64,000 nt of DNA from assembly GCF_052857255.1 (NCBI RefSeq), contig NC_135497.1, positions 187,517,127-187,581,126 on the forward strand. Direction: 5' to 3'. Each line of letters opens with the position of its first letter. Position 1 is the stretch's first letter. Shown here one piece after another: positions 35,773-45,384 of this stretch. This DNA comes from Amblyomma americanum. Its lineage: Eukaryota; Arthropoda; Arachnida; Ixodida; Ixodidae. Position numbers and translations under genes: made by a program. Below the pieces are notes generated by a model. The model was given only the letters and a program-made list of their open reading frames with translations, did not search any database and was not told the DNA's origin.

Positions 35773-35888
35773 CTGCAAAGGATGCGGTGGATAGTTGACC
35801 CAGACATCTAAAAGGTCAGGCTCCGAGAAAAGCGTTGTAGAGAAGACACGATCAGCCACTTTGATACCGCTGTCTAAAAAAAGAGCAC
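35773..35888 (-). CDS. drosha: Drosha exon w5: linker after RNase III domain a
   Basis: The exon is 116 nt. The acceptor lies in a strong pyrimidine tract ending gcctttgtag and the donor is TTGCAG/GTGAG. The translation begins GALFLDSGIKVADR and ends VWVNYPPHPLQ, matching the conserved PDL.xVWxNYPxHPLQ block of Drosha. It is phase 0 at its 3' end. About 70 nt upstream of its 5' end (on the transcript) lies a long hairpin-forming repeat at 35960-36246. The intron upstream is the largest in the window and holds two LTR-type retroelements. Confidence 0.95.
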
Positions 35889-35959
35889 CTACAAAGGCAC
35901 AGAGAAAAAAAAAACATACACACACTAAAATGCCTTTCAGGTCACAGAAGGCAGCAACA

Positions 35960-36246
35960 TTCCGAGTCTGTGTCATAATAAAAAGCATCATAATCTGGCG
36001 CAGCGACCACGCCTGATTGGTTGAAACACCGAAAGCGGATGTGGTGGTTCGCATGCAGCGAAAAGACTAGAAGAAACCAGACCGGTGACGTCAAAACGTA
36101 GCGGACCATGCGCTGTGGTGACCATAACAGAGTGTCATCCTGCCACCGCTCACAGTCGCAACCGAACCGACATCCGCTTCCTCCATTTCGACCAATCAGG
36201 TGTGGCCACTGCAGCAGATTATAACACAGATTTGGAATACGGCCCC
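35960..36246. repeat. Foldback (hairpin) repeat next to a Drosha exon
   Basis: The left arm (gtctgtgtcataataaaaag, catcataatctg, cgacc.cgcctgattggttg, aaacaccgaaagcggatg at 35967-36040) is matched in reverse complement by the right arm (catccgcttcctccatttcg, accaatcaggtgtggccact, gcagcagattataacacaga at 36170-36232). Pairing is imperfect but extends over about 75 bp. The inner sequence gatgtggtggttcgc also partly matches gcaaccgaaccgacatc. It lies about 70 bp upstream of the acceptor of the exon at 35773-35888 on the transcript. Confidence 0.7.
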
Positions 36247-36855
36247 AGTTTAGACAATGCAAGTCTACACCCCAATATTAGTACTGTCAAATGAGCACGA
36301 ATCAAATACAAGGAGAAAAAAAGTGTTTTGAGAATAAAGGACCAGGTAAATGTTGCTATAGGGCATCTGGCAGGAACTTGTACGCCACGAAATTGTATGA
36401 ATGCCCCTTGAACAAACTTTTCAGATAAATGAAGTTCTCCAAAATCCCCTGCCAAGACGCCACTGTATTCAATACAAATGAACTGCAGTTGAATGAATTT
36501 CAGTGCACTGCAACTTTCTGGTCAGCGAACATTTTGGAAAGTACTAAAGTATTGCTTCTGGACCAGAATCCATTAGGCCTGTGCGATTAGCCGGCAATTT
36601 CGAATACTCTGTCGAATAGCAAAGTATTTGATATTCGGTTTGATCCAAATGATCGGTATGCGAAACCTAAAAGTATGTTGCAAAGAACTAACGTTTCTGC
36701 AAAGCCTGCTTTGTGTAGTTCGGTTTAAAGTACTTCTTGCAGGATGACGTCTCTGAGTGCACACAGCTAAAAGCAAAGACAGCACAATGACGTAATCACA
36801 GGAGGTAAGTGACGATCAAAGACAATAAAACAGCGCAACTTCCATGCCTTCCACT

Positions 36856-36935
36856 CACGTGGCCCAGCTGGCTAGGTGGTAAATTGAACTGCCAACAAAC
36901 AGTCTTGCAGGTTCAGATTCCGATGGAACGCATGC
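36856..36935 (+). mobile_element. tRNA-like SINE head (tentative)
   Basis: The phrase cacgtggcccagctggctag followed by gtggtaaattg gives an A-box-like tggctaggtgg, and cttgcaggttcagattccga gives a B-box-like sequence with one extra base. Spacing is right for a tRNA-derived head. No other copy in the window confirms it. Confidence 0.4.
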
Positions 36936-37231
36936 CAATGTTACACAGCCTCTGGATATAGCCACAAGAACCGGAATGTGCTTTCACGCTAGCTACTTCT
37001 TGTCCAGTACTGCTCTTGTGCAGGAAAGCAGCCGCTAGCGTGAAGAAGCCAGGAATATGGTGCGCAGTTAAAATTTCCATTAGCGGAACCGATTTGCATA
37101 CGCAATCGATCGCTTCTTTTGTTTTGATATGTGGAGCTCCAAGAATAATGGCGGGAAGTGGCACAAGTACGAGGCTAATAACACTCTTGGCTCAGCTGAA
37201 CTTACCTCTGACCCCACAAATAGCTCAGCAT

Positions 37232-37478
37232 TGTGTGTAGATCCACTCCTCTAATTCCAGATCGCCATTTTTGCAAATGGTTGACATAGCTTCAATGAGT
37301 GCTGTATCGTATACGCGATGGGCAGTGTGCGCAATGCCGGCTTAAACGGGCAACTGATAAGGTTATGAACTGAAACACTGCGCTTGCCCTCTCGCCCTAC
37401 TGCCGTTTTAAATACATGCTGCTCAATAAAGCTGGGTCTTTTGCCCCCTGGCATTCAGCGTGTCATGACTTCGATACA
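37232..37478 (+). mobile_element. 5' LTR remnant of gypsy-type element A
   Basis: The end is fixed by cttcgataca (to 37478) followed directly by a primer-binding site. A polyadenylation signal aataaa lies at 37425-37430. The last 43 bp (37436-37478) recur at 41204-41246 with one mismatch, showing that this is a terminal repeat. The left boundary is a guess at tgtgtagatcc, since no full second LTR is available for comparison. Confidence 0.55.
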
Positions 37479-37494
37479 TGGTGTCAGAAATGGC
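37479..37494 (+). promoter_or_regulatory. Primer-binding site of element A
   Basis: The sequence tggtgtcagaaatgg directly follows the LTR end. It begins with the TGG expected for pairing with a tRNA CCA end and resembles the site complementary to a leucine tRNA. It overlaps the presumed gag start codon (aaatggctgatg). Confidence 0.6.
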
Positions 37495-38310
37495 TGATGT
37501 TGACGCCCACTTCTTGGAACATCTGCACAGACCAAAGAAGCAAGCAGCGGGATGGATTTGCTACAACCACCGGATGCACTTTGACCCAAAGGGGACATCG
37601 CAAAGAAAATGCAGTTGTTTAAGCAGAAGTTCGAGCTGGTCCTGACGGCGACAGAACCCGCCAAAAAGCCACGACCAGTGGCAACGAAAACTGCGCTACT
37701 GTTGACAGCAGGTGAAGAAACCATTGAGGTATTTAACACTTCCACTTTCTCTGAAGGCGAAAGCAGCAAGGACTACTCCACGGTAGTCAAGAAGTTTGAC
37801 GTGTACTGCGAGGTGCAAAGCAATGAAGTATACGAGCGCTACTTGACCAGGAGGCGTGTGCAGGAACCAGGTGAACCATTCGAGCACTTTTTGCGGCATT
37901 TGAAGAATCAAGCACGGCTCTGTAACATTGAATGGTTACTCGATTCAATGGTCAGGGACCAAATTGTTTTTTGCACAAATGACGATAAAATACGCGAAAA
38001 GTTATTAAAAGATCACAAACTGACCCTCCGGAAGGGATAACAGATCTGCAAGGCCGCTGAAGCAACATAAGCTCGTCAAGAAATGTGGGAATGAGACCAT
38101 AAGCAAGTGGACAAAGTTCAGAAGATGCACTCTGCCCCTTGTTGAGAGCAACAGTCCTACGACTGCCAAAGGTGTGCACGGACACACGTACCGCAGAGCT
38201 GTCCTGCCTTTGGGCGTACGTGTCACAACTGTCAGGGAACAAACCACTTTGCCGTCTGTTGTAAAGCAAGGCAACAAATCAGCGAGCTCATAGGTGCCGA
38301 GGAGGAATTC
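37490..38310 (+). pseudogene. Element A gag with CCHC-like region, broken
   Basis: The frame opens MADVDAHFLEHL at 37490, shifts near 37600, and continues from 37609 with EPGEPFEHFLRHLKNQARLC and LLDSMVRDQIVF, the gag capsid region of gypsy-type elements. It stops at 38038. Stops recur near 38072 and 38092. From about 38148 a Cys-rich part reads YDCQRCARTHVPQSCPAF and then CHNCQGTNHFAVCC, a nucleocapsid-like finger (CxxCxxxxHxxxxC form). Gag packages element RNA; this one is not translatable as a whole. Confidence 0.75.
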
Positions 38311-38322
38311 AATGTACTGGAT

Positions 38323-39666
38323 GTGGCTTTGCGCAGCAAGGTCAGGGAGCGCGACTGGCTTGTTCAAGCAAACATTGGCAACTGGTCGGTGAGCCTGAAA
38401 GTTGATACCAGTTCGCAAGTCAATATTCTACCCCTCAGTGTCTTCAACAAAATGCAGTCAAAGCCACCACTAAAGCCAAGCTGCGCGACTTTGCGTTCCT
38501 TCGGCGGAAGCGAAATTGAACATTTTGGTACACTTACATTGGAAGTGAAGCTAAACGGTCGCAAAGCCGTCCTGAAATTTTTCATCGTGCGGAAAGGGCA
38601 AGCAATACTAGGACTTGAAGTGTGCAAATGCCTCCAGTTTCTTTCCTGGCAAGTGCACAGCGTGTCACAGGATGCCACAGAAAAAATAGTAGATGAATTA
38701 CGTCACCTATTCAGCGGTACAAGTTACGTTAAGCGTCGCTACCATATGGTTCTCCGCAATGACGCTGCGCCGGTTGTACAGCCAGCACTAAGGGTGCCAC
38801 TATCCCTTCGGGAGCCATTGCATGAGGAACTGCAGTGCATGGAACAGGGCGGAATCACTGACAAGGTGGGAAAGCTCACAGACTGGGTAAGCCCTCTTGT
38901 AATAGCACGTAAAAAGGATGAAAGGCACCGGGTATGCATGGACCCTAGGAAGATTAATGAATGTATCAAAAGAGAGCACTACCAGATGCTAATGCGAGAA
39001 GACATAGAAGCTGAACTGGTCGGAGCAACGGTTTTAACGCGCCTAGATGCAACATCTGGCTTCCACCAGATAGCATTGGATAAGGAAACCTTAAAAATAT
39101 GCACGTTTGCAACACCTTTCGGGCGGTATCGTTTCCTGAGGCTACCCTTTGGAATTTCTTCAGAGCCAGAAGTTTTTCAAAAGATTCTAAATGAAATCTT
39201 CGATGGTCTGCCTGGTGTAAGAGTACATGTGGACGACTTATTAGTCTGGGCCACATCAACACATGAGCACAACAAACGACTGAGATCAGCGCTAGAAGCG
39301 GCAGAACGAGCAGGTTTGACTTTCAACGTGACCCAATGCGAAATTGCCGCGAAACAGATAGAATTCCTTGGCGACGTAATCAGCAGTGAGGGTGTAAGGC
39401 CGAGTCCCTCCCTGATACAATGCATGATGCAAATGCCCAAACCGAAGGACAAGCAATCGGTGGAAATGCTTGGAGTAGCAAACTACTTCGGCAAATTTTT
39501 GCTGTCGCTGGCACACGGGACAGCACTACTGCGAAGCTTACTAAAGCAAGGCACAATGTTTGAATGGACGGCGAACCAAGCCAAAGAGTGGAACCAGCTA
39601 TGCGACATCATGACCAAACAACCACTGCTATCGATTTTCGACCCTGCAAAGGAAACTAATATTGTA
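38323..39666 (+). pseudogene. Element A pol: protease and reverse transcriptase, truncated
   Basis: An open frame of about 448 codons holds an aspartic protease motif changed to DTSSQVN (usually DTG; residue 28), then RT: SPLVIARKKD (190), LTRLDATSGFHQI with palm Asp (242), LPFGISSEPEVFQ (274), the VDD catalytic pair at 303-305 (HVDDLL), and EFLGDVISSEGV (347). It follows the gypsy-type order of gag, protease, RT. The frame reaches PLLSIFDPAKETNIV, where RNase H should begin, and there the sequence changes abruptly to an unrelated element (about 39667). RNase H and integrase are absent. The Gly-to-Ser change suggests the protease is dead. Confidence 0.85.
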
Positions 39667-40012
39667 GCGAAGAGAAAGTTGAAGTGCGATTGCCGCGTGC
39701 CGAAGACGACGCTGCTGCTGGCGGATTTGTGTTCTGGATCGTGTGCTCTTGTGCTCCGACTATCGCCAGCTGTGCTCGCCGCCGGCCTCTACGTCAAGCA
39801 AGCCGTGACATTTGGTGGAGCTGCTGGGTACGTGTCTCATGCCACACACCCCGCCTCGCAATTCGAGCCCGGTACTAAGTCCCGGCCGTCAGGTTTTCCT
39901 GGAGCCCTCGGGAGAAAGAGAGACTCGCGCTAGCCAACGGCAGCAAGGCCAAGCGCCGGAATTCGGACTCTTGCCCGCGGGATCGAGGACATCTAGGACG
40001 ACCAACGCCACC
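39667..40012 (+). mobile_element. Leader of a second gypsy-type element (B) fused to element A
   Basis: After the break in element A pol, a GC-rich noncoding leader begins with the phrase gaagtgcgattgccgcgtgc and contains gtgacatttggtggagctgc tgggtacg, a primer-binding-region-like sequence of tick gypsy elements, and ends at a Kozak-type gccaccatg at 40007-40015. The frame of element A pol stays open through it to 39933 by chance. Confidence 0.55.
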
Positions 40013-41311
40013 ATGCCGTCCCAGTTACAACGAACCGACCCCGCGATTGCGCCGAGGATCGTCTACGTGCCTGTCACCCCAAGATCTGTCACTCCGTTAC
40101 GTGGCGATGGACTTCATGATGTTGAAGACTGGGTCCAGCACTATGAACGGGTAGCTCGACATAATGGGTGGACACCCGACCAATATCTGCAGAACCTGTA
40201 TTTCTCCTTAGATGCCACAGTGAAATACTGGTTCGAGAACCACGAGGCGTCGCTAACGTCATGGGAGATACGCAAGAGCGAACTGGTACGCACATTTGCA
40301 AACCAGCATCGGCAACAGCATGCTGAAGATCTGCTCCACACTCGTGTCCAGGCTCCCACCGAGAGCGTGAGAAGTTTCATCGAAGACGTACTGCGTCTGA
40401 GTGCCTGCGCTGATCCTTGGGCTACTGAAGAGAAGGTGCGGGCCTTGATGAGGGGTATCCGGAATGACATCTTTGGAGGCCTCGTCTGCAATCCTCCTAC
40501 CAGAGTAGCCGAATTCGTCGCCGAAGCTACCAACATCGAGCACGCATTGGCAACAAGAGCCAGTCACTTTCAGCGACTAAGCGCCCTTCCTGTTGTCTCA
40601 AGTCTTGCTTCGTCCGGCCTGAGCGATGGTGGCCTGGCCGATGTTCACGAAATTATCCGTGACGTCGTCCGAGAGGAGCTGAAAAGGCTGTTCCCAGCTC
40701 CTGACCAGCCTGCATCTGTCTCCATCGCGACGGCTGTTCAGGAGAAACTGCGACACGCGCTGGCGTCCGAAGACGTACCCATTGTAGCTGCAGCCGACCA
40801 ACTATCTCTGAGCTACGCTGCCGCCGCCCGTCGTCCACCTCCCGTACATCGTCAGTACCAGGCCGCTGCCGATTCCGGCTCTCGACGCCACGAGTTCGTG
40901 CCCCCGTCTGATGCACGCCTGGACCTGGAACCACTGGGCCGCAGAAAAACCGACATCTGGAGGACTGCAGACCGGAGGCCGCTGTGTTTCCACTGCGGTG
41001 AACCTGACCACTTATACCGCTACTGCCTGTACCGCGAACTCAGCCTTCGAGGTTTCAACCGGACTGATCCACGCCCCCGTCACGGTGAACATCCCCGCGA
41101 TATACAGGACTACCTTCGACGCTCTCAATCGCCAGTGTCAGCTTCATCTCGCACCTCCCGGTCGCCGCCCCCTCGCCGATCTCCACCCCCTTCTCGCAGA
41201 TCTGTCTTTTGCCCCCTGGCATTCAGCGTGTCATGCCTTCGATACAAGTGCAGCAATGCTTCAATGAACTCATTCTTTTTTTTTTTTTCATTTCATGGCC
41301 CTGTGTGCTAA
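40013..41311 (+). pseudogene. Element B gag polyprotein, 3'-truncated and fused to an LTR piece
   Basis: An ATG in perfect Kozak context (gccaccatgc) opens a long intact frame. It carries GDGLHDVEDWVQHYERVA and DQYLQNLYFSLDATVKYWFE, the retrotransposon gag (capsid) pattern, later FHCGEPDHLYRYC, a CCHC zinc knuckle near 40990, and an Arg/Ser/Pro-rich tail. At about 41204 the frame runs into the last 43 bp of element A's LTR and stops at 41309-41311. Protease and pol of element B are missing. Gag would bind element RNA; the intact 1.2-kb frame implies recent arrival. Confidence 0.8.
41204..41246 (+). repeat. LTR end fragment of element A
   Basis: The 43 bp gtcttttgccccctggcatt...cttcgataca match 37436-37478 with one difference. 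It is placed directly after the truncated gag of element B with no preceding LTR sequence. It corresponds to the R/U5-like end just after the polyadenylation signal in the 5' LTR. Confidence 0.85.
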
Positions 41312-41974
41312 GAAAACAGATTTTTTGAAAATTCCTATTGCGCCATTCAACCTCTTTTCTGTGCCAGAAGTAGTCAAAATATTTGATTTAAAACTATTAC
41401 AAGGAAATTACTGCTGCATTCAAAATTGGTCTAAAAAAAAAAAACACTATTTTCATAAGCCTAGAATGCATCATTTAATGACACTTGCAGCAATTTTGAT
41501 TAATGAAACTGGACACAACTCCGAGCTCCTTAGCTTGCAAAACTGTGGAACTTCAATTTTTTTTCACTGTGGAACAACAAGAAACCATATCTGCGTTACA
41601 GTTGTGCGACTATGCCCCTGGCTTGTGGCCTGAACAGTAGCTGCATGTGTTGGCTGGCAAACTTGCATTAGTCGCAGTTGTAACATTATGAGAACTTCAT
41701 CAAGAAAGGCACTAATTAATGTTCCTAGAGAAGGTGAAACTCTTTGCACTCATTTAAAATGTTTAGCAGAAAAGGTGCCATAAACATAAAAGAACTTGCA
41801 CAGTATACAGCGGTAACTCTACTGCATAGTAATGTTCAGCAGAAAATTACTGCATGTAATCAAATATGCAGATACAGATTGCATGTGCAGAGTTTAAGTA
41901 CTGTGATATAGGTGCCTCTAGGAATACCGCATGTTAGTGGCTATTTATTAACAAAATAACAATGAAAGGAAAAG

Positions 41975-42053
41975 ATGTTGCTAGCCGCGGCATCTGCCAT
42001 CGAAACCTGAAGCACCTGAGCTGCGACTAGTAGGAATAAAAAGACGGGGAGAG
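41975..42053 (-). mobile_element. LINE 3' UTR fragment
   Basis: The reverse complement matches the LINE tail at about 14925-14980: cagctcaggtgcttc.g.a, tggcagatgccg.ggctagc. It ends at the insertion point of the LTR element at 42054. The sequence after the right LTR (gagaggaaagaaagggg...) may be the continuation. Confidence 0.65.
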
Positions 42054-43102
42054 TGTCATGACGCAGCTGGCGTACGTCGTGGTAAGGCGTGAGGAGGGCC
42101 GCCGAAGGGGAGCAGGGGAACGTGTTGACAAAAGGGAGAGGCTCTCAGGGCGGCGTCGCGCGTGAGTTTCGGGAGCCTTGGCCTGAGCGAGGAGGAATGG
42201 TCTGATCAGGCGCATGTGTCGTAAAGGGTTTCTCTCCGCTCGTTGTGGCATGTTTCTGGTTAGCCACGGCAGCTTGCTCGATGGGCCAGCGCCCGATGCG
42301 AGCGGGCATCCGGGCACCCTAGGCCAGAGCGGCTAACAGGACGCATGTGTCGTAAATGGTTTCTCTCCCCTCGTTGTGGCATGTTTCTAGTTAGCCACGG
42401 CAGCTTGCTCGATGGGCCAGCGCCGGATGCGAGCGGGCATCCGGGCACCCTAGGCCAGAGCGGCTAACAGGACGCATGTGTCGTAAGTGGTTTCTCTCCC
42501 CTCGTTGTGGCACTTTTCTAGTTAGCCACGGCAGCTTGCAGCGAGCCGTGTGTTCGATATTTTGTGCTTTTCTTTTGCGTTGCAAAGCGTGTGTTTTATA
42601 TTGTGTGCTTTTATTTTGTGTTGTGATATGTTGCGTCCGAAATGTGGCGGGAAAGTCACCTATTGGCTGAGGGTGTAGTTTTGGCGGGAGGACAAGGAGA
42701 TGTGTGCGCGCTAAGGAGAGCGTGGGAGGTTGGTTGGTGGCAGCCGGACAGATCGGTCGTGTGCGGCCGGTGGTGGTCCCGGGGTCGCGGAGTTGGAGAA
42801 GCGAGTTCCTTGAGCGGCGGCCGGGCAGGTTGGCCGTGTGGTGGCCAACGGTGGTCCGGTGTCGCGAGAGTTTGGAGTTTTGTCTTTTTTAGTTAAAGCG
42901 GAGAGGCCGAAATCTTTCGGCAGATGTAAATCAGTTTTGTAAATATTGTAATAAATAACCTTTTGAGGAAAGCCTTTCCAAGTGCCAACATCAGAAGACC
43001 TGCACGCCTGTCTCAAACTCACCAGTCCCGAAGTACGTCCCACGGGTCAATCACGAGACCCGCCCTCTACACAAGAGAGAGAGGGAAAAATAATTCGTGA
43101 CT
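42054..43102 (+). repeat. Left LTR
   Basis: Starts tgtcatgac and ends cgtgact just at the primer-binding site. It contains a 131-bp tandem repeat (42211-42540), a tttggcgggaggac block, and a polyadenylation signal (ttgtaataaataac near 42945). It differs from the right LTR by scattered substitutions and lacks a 37-bp block present near the right LTR's end (about 46400-46437). Confidence 0.88.
42211..42540 (+). repeat. 131-bp tandem repeats inside left LTR
   Basis: The phrase cgcatgtgtcgtaa starts at 42211, 42342 and 42473, giving a period of 131 bp over 2.5 units. The third unit stops after ttagccacggcagcttgc. The same array, with the same unit count, is at 45542-45871 in the right LTR. Tandem units in U3 are often enhancer-like; that role here is inference. 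Confidence 0.93.
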
Positions 43103-43120
43103 GGCGCAGTCGACAGGATC
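43102..43120 (+). promoter_or_regulatory. Primer-binding site of the pol-less LTR element
   Basis: tggcgcagtcgacaggat directly follows the left LTR. The first 12 bases fit the CCA end and acceptor stem of a serine tRNA as used by several insect gypsy-type elements. The corresponding place after the right LTR reads tgagaggaaag, confirming that this belongs to the internal region. Confidence 0.75.
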
Positions 43121-43475
43121 AGGGGACCGCTGCTTTGCGACGGGAATGAGGAAGACAGAGGCAACGGAAGTTGAGAAGACGTCGAGCTAGACAGCTCACC
43201 AGCAACGTTTGCCCTTGGGTGGCAAAGAAGAGTGGAAAAACGGACATTAAGAAAGATGAACGCCAGCACAAGAACAAGAGACAGCAGACGGATCTTCACC
43301 GATCATCGCAGCTTCGACACTGATGTAGGTGTGGAGAACAATCGTGGACCCGAACAGAGCAAGGGACGACGGACTTAATTGCAACGGGACTTGAGAGTGT
43401 GGCGGCGATTCGTACCAGGACTGGTGGCATGTTAGAATGAAGTTCATTGTGAGAGAACTCTGGAACTTGGCCTGA

Positions 43476-45061
43476 TTGACAATCTTTGAAGACAAGGCGA
43501 CGAAAGAAAACTGTGAGCGATTAACGCTGCTCTCAGCTTTTGTTGCTTTATGCTCACGAGGGGAAAGAGTAAGCTACTGTCGCCAGAGATGGATGATAGC
43601 ACGACTGGGGGAAGTGAGCGAGGCAAGCAGGCAAAAGGGCGAACCTGGATTCACTATGCAAATCGAAATGGAAATTGAGAAAATGTGGCTAGAGAGGGCC
43701 AAAATTGAATTCGAGACAGAGAAATTACGCAGGGAAAGAAGCAGTACAATACTCCACAATGCTGAGCAGTGTACCGCCCCGAATGCCGAAAGAGGAGTCA
43801 ATTATTCCGGGGTGGTTTGACTCCATGGAGATGCTGTTCCACTCCTTCAGTGTACCGGAGAGCGTGCAATCCATCACCCTGATTCCTTACCTCACTGACC
43901 GCATGCGAAATGGCGATGCAAAATGGGACAAAATAAATACTTGAATACAAACAGCTAAAGGAAGTAATTTTGAGGGAACTGAGACTAAGCCCGGCAGAAT
44001 ATAAAAGAATGTTTGACACGGCTAAGAAAGGACCGCAGGAATCGTGGCGCCAGTTCAGCTACCGGCTTCGCAGTTACTACTCATATTATATCAGCAGTAG
44101 AAGAGTGACCGAAACGGAGGAGCTGATGGAGCTGGTAGTGGTGGATAAACTGAAAGAGGTCCTGCCCAATGATGCGCTGCGACAGATAGCACTTCAGGAG
44201 AACAAAAGCTGGCTAAAAATAGACGGACTTACAGAAGTAGTCGAGGCTGTGGAGAGCAGTCGGGCGAAACCATCGGGAGCTAGCATTCCGCGCATGGGTA
44301 TGGCCAGTGGTGAAGGATGCAGAAGAGAGGAGATGGCTGGGGCATCGCCACTCCACGGGCAAGAACAGATAGAGGTGAAGAATGTGCCATTTAAAGCACA
44401 TACGACGATGCGCCAGTGTTAACGTTGTGGCCGACCAGGTCACATGGCTAGGGAGTGTCAAGAAACTGAAGAAACAATAGGAAACAGAGGTTTAAGTGTT
44501 CGTAACGGTGCCACGGAGGGGCATTCTGCCGGCAGGGAATGGGAGCAGGAAAGAGGAGAGAAGGCTGCGTCACCTCTTTGCTACCGTTGTAGCCGTTTAG
44601 GGCATATGGCCCGAGAATGCCTAGAGACAGAGGCTAGGAAGATTACCGCCAGAGTGATAGAAGTAACCCCTCACAGCGCTGAAATTCACTGCCAGGGTCA
44701 GGAGCCAAAAGCGAGCACTCAGTTGGCGGGGACACATGTAGGTGATGTTCCTCTGTGCTCGGGCGAATCAGACATCTTGGCGCGATTGGATTCGGGCATG
44801 GATATCACGGTGGTCAGGAGGTCACTGCTGCCGGAGGAAAGGGTAGATTCACGAGGCAAAGTAGCATTGAAGGGAGCCTTCGGACATCACATTGAGGCTG
44901 AGCTCGCGCATGTGCCGCTAAGAATCGATCAGGGGAGCCCACACGTTGCCATCTTGTGCGCAGTGACAGAGGAGTTGGCAAGCGAAATTGACTGCTTGTT
45001 AACAGTGAAGGACTACAATGAACTGGTCAAGCAGAATGAACCCTTGAGCTTGCGAGCATGA
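43476..45061 (+). pseudogene. gag and protease of the pol-less LTR element, broken
   Basis: The N-terminal frame (43476-43820) has a charged helical part (MEIEKMWLERAKIEFETEKL). A second frame has PKEESIIPGWFDSMEMLFHS and FSVPESVQSI; a third, from before 43970, has LRELRLSPAEYKRMFDTAKK and QESWRQFSYRL, a SCAN-like capsid segment of tick gypsy gag. Frame shifts separate these parts near 43750 and 43935. A TAA at 44420-44422 falls inside the first CCHC knuckle. The same frame resumes with HMAREC, a second intact knuckle CYRCSRLGHMAREC (about 44579), and a protease motif LDSGMDITVV near 44786. It ends at 45059-45061. The protease has no polymerase after it. Confidence 0.8.
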
Positions 45062-45384
45062 GAGCAGCGATGTTCGAGGCTCGCCTCGGTGGATTGTTGT
45101 TGCTTTTCTGTTTATTTTTATGCATGCTTCGTGTATACTCTTCCTTCACTTTAAATATGCGATCCTGTGGCGTACGGTGTGGTGTGTAGCAGTGTATCTT
45201 GCTTTCATGTACTTGCATGCCTGTATTCCTTTTCGGAGTGTATCTCGAGGGGAAGATTTAGTGTGTTCTCGCAACCGAGAGAGGTGCGGCGTCCTGAGCC
45301 AGCCTAGGGGGAAAGCTTTTTTTTTTTTTTTCGAACTGGCAAAAAAAAAAATAGGGGGAAAGAATGGAGGAGCTGATGGGGAGG

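Noticed and set aside
42260..42585. Repeated short open frames on the minus strand inside the LTRs
   Set aside because: They are the same peptide offset by 131 bp, arising from the tandem repeat in the LTR, and not genes.
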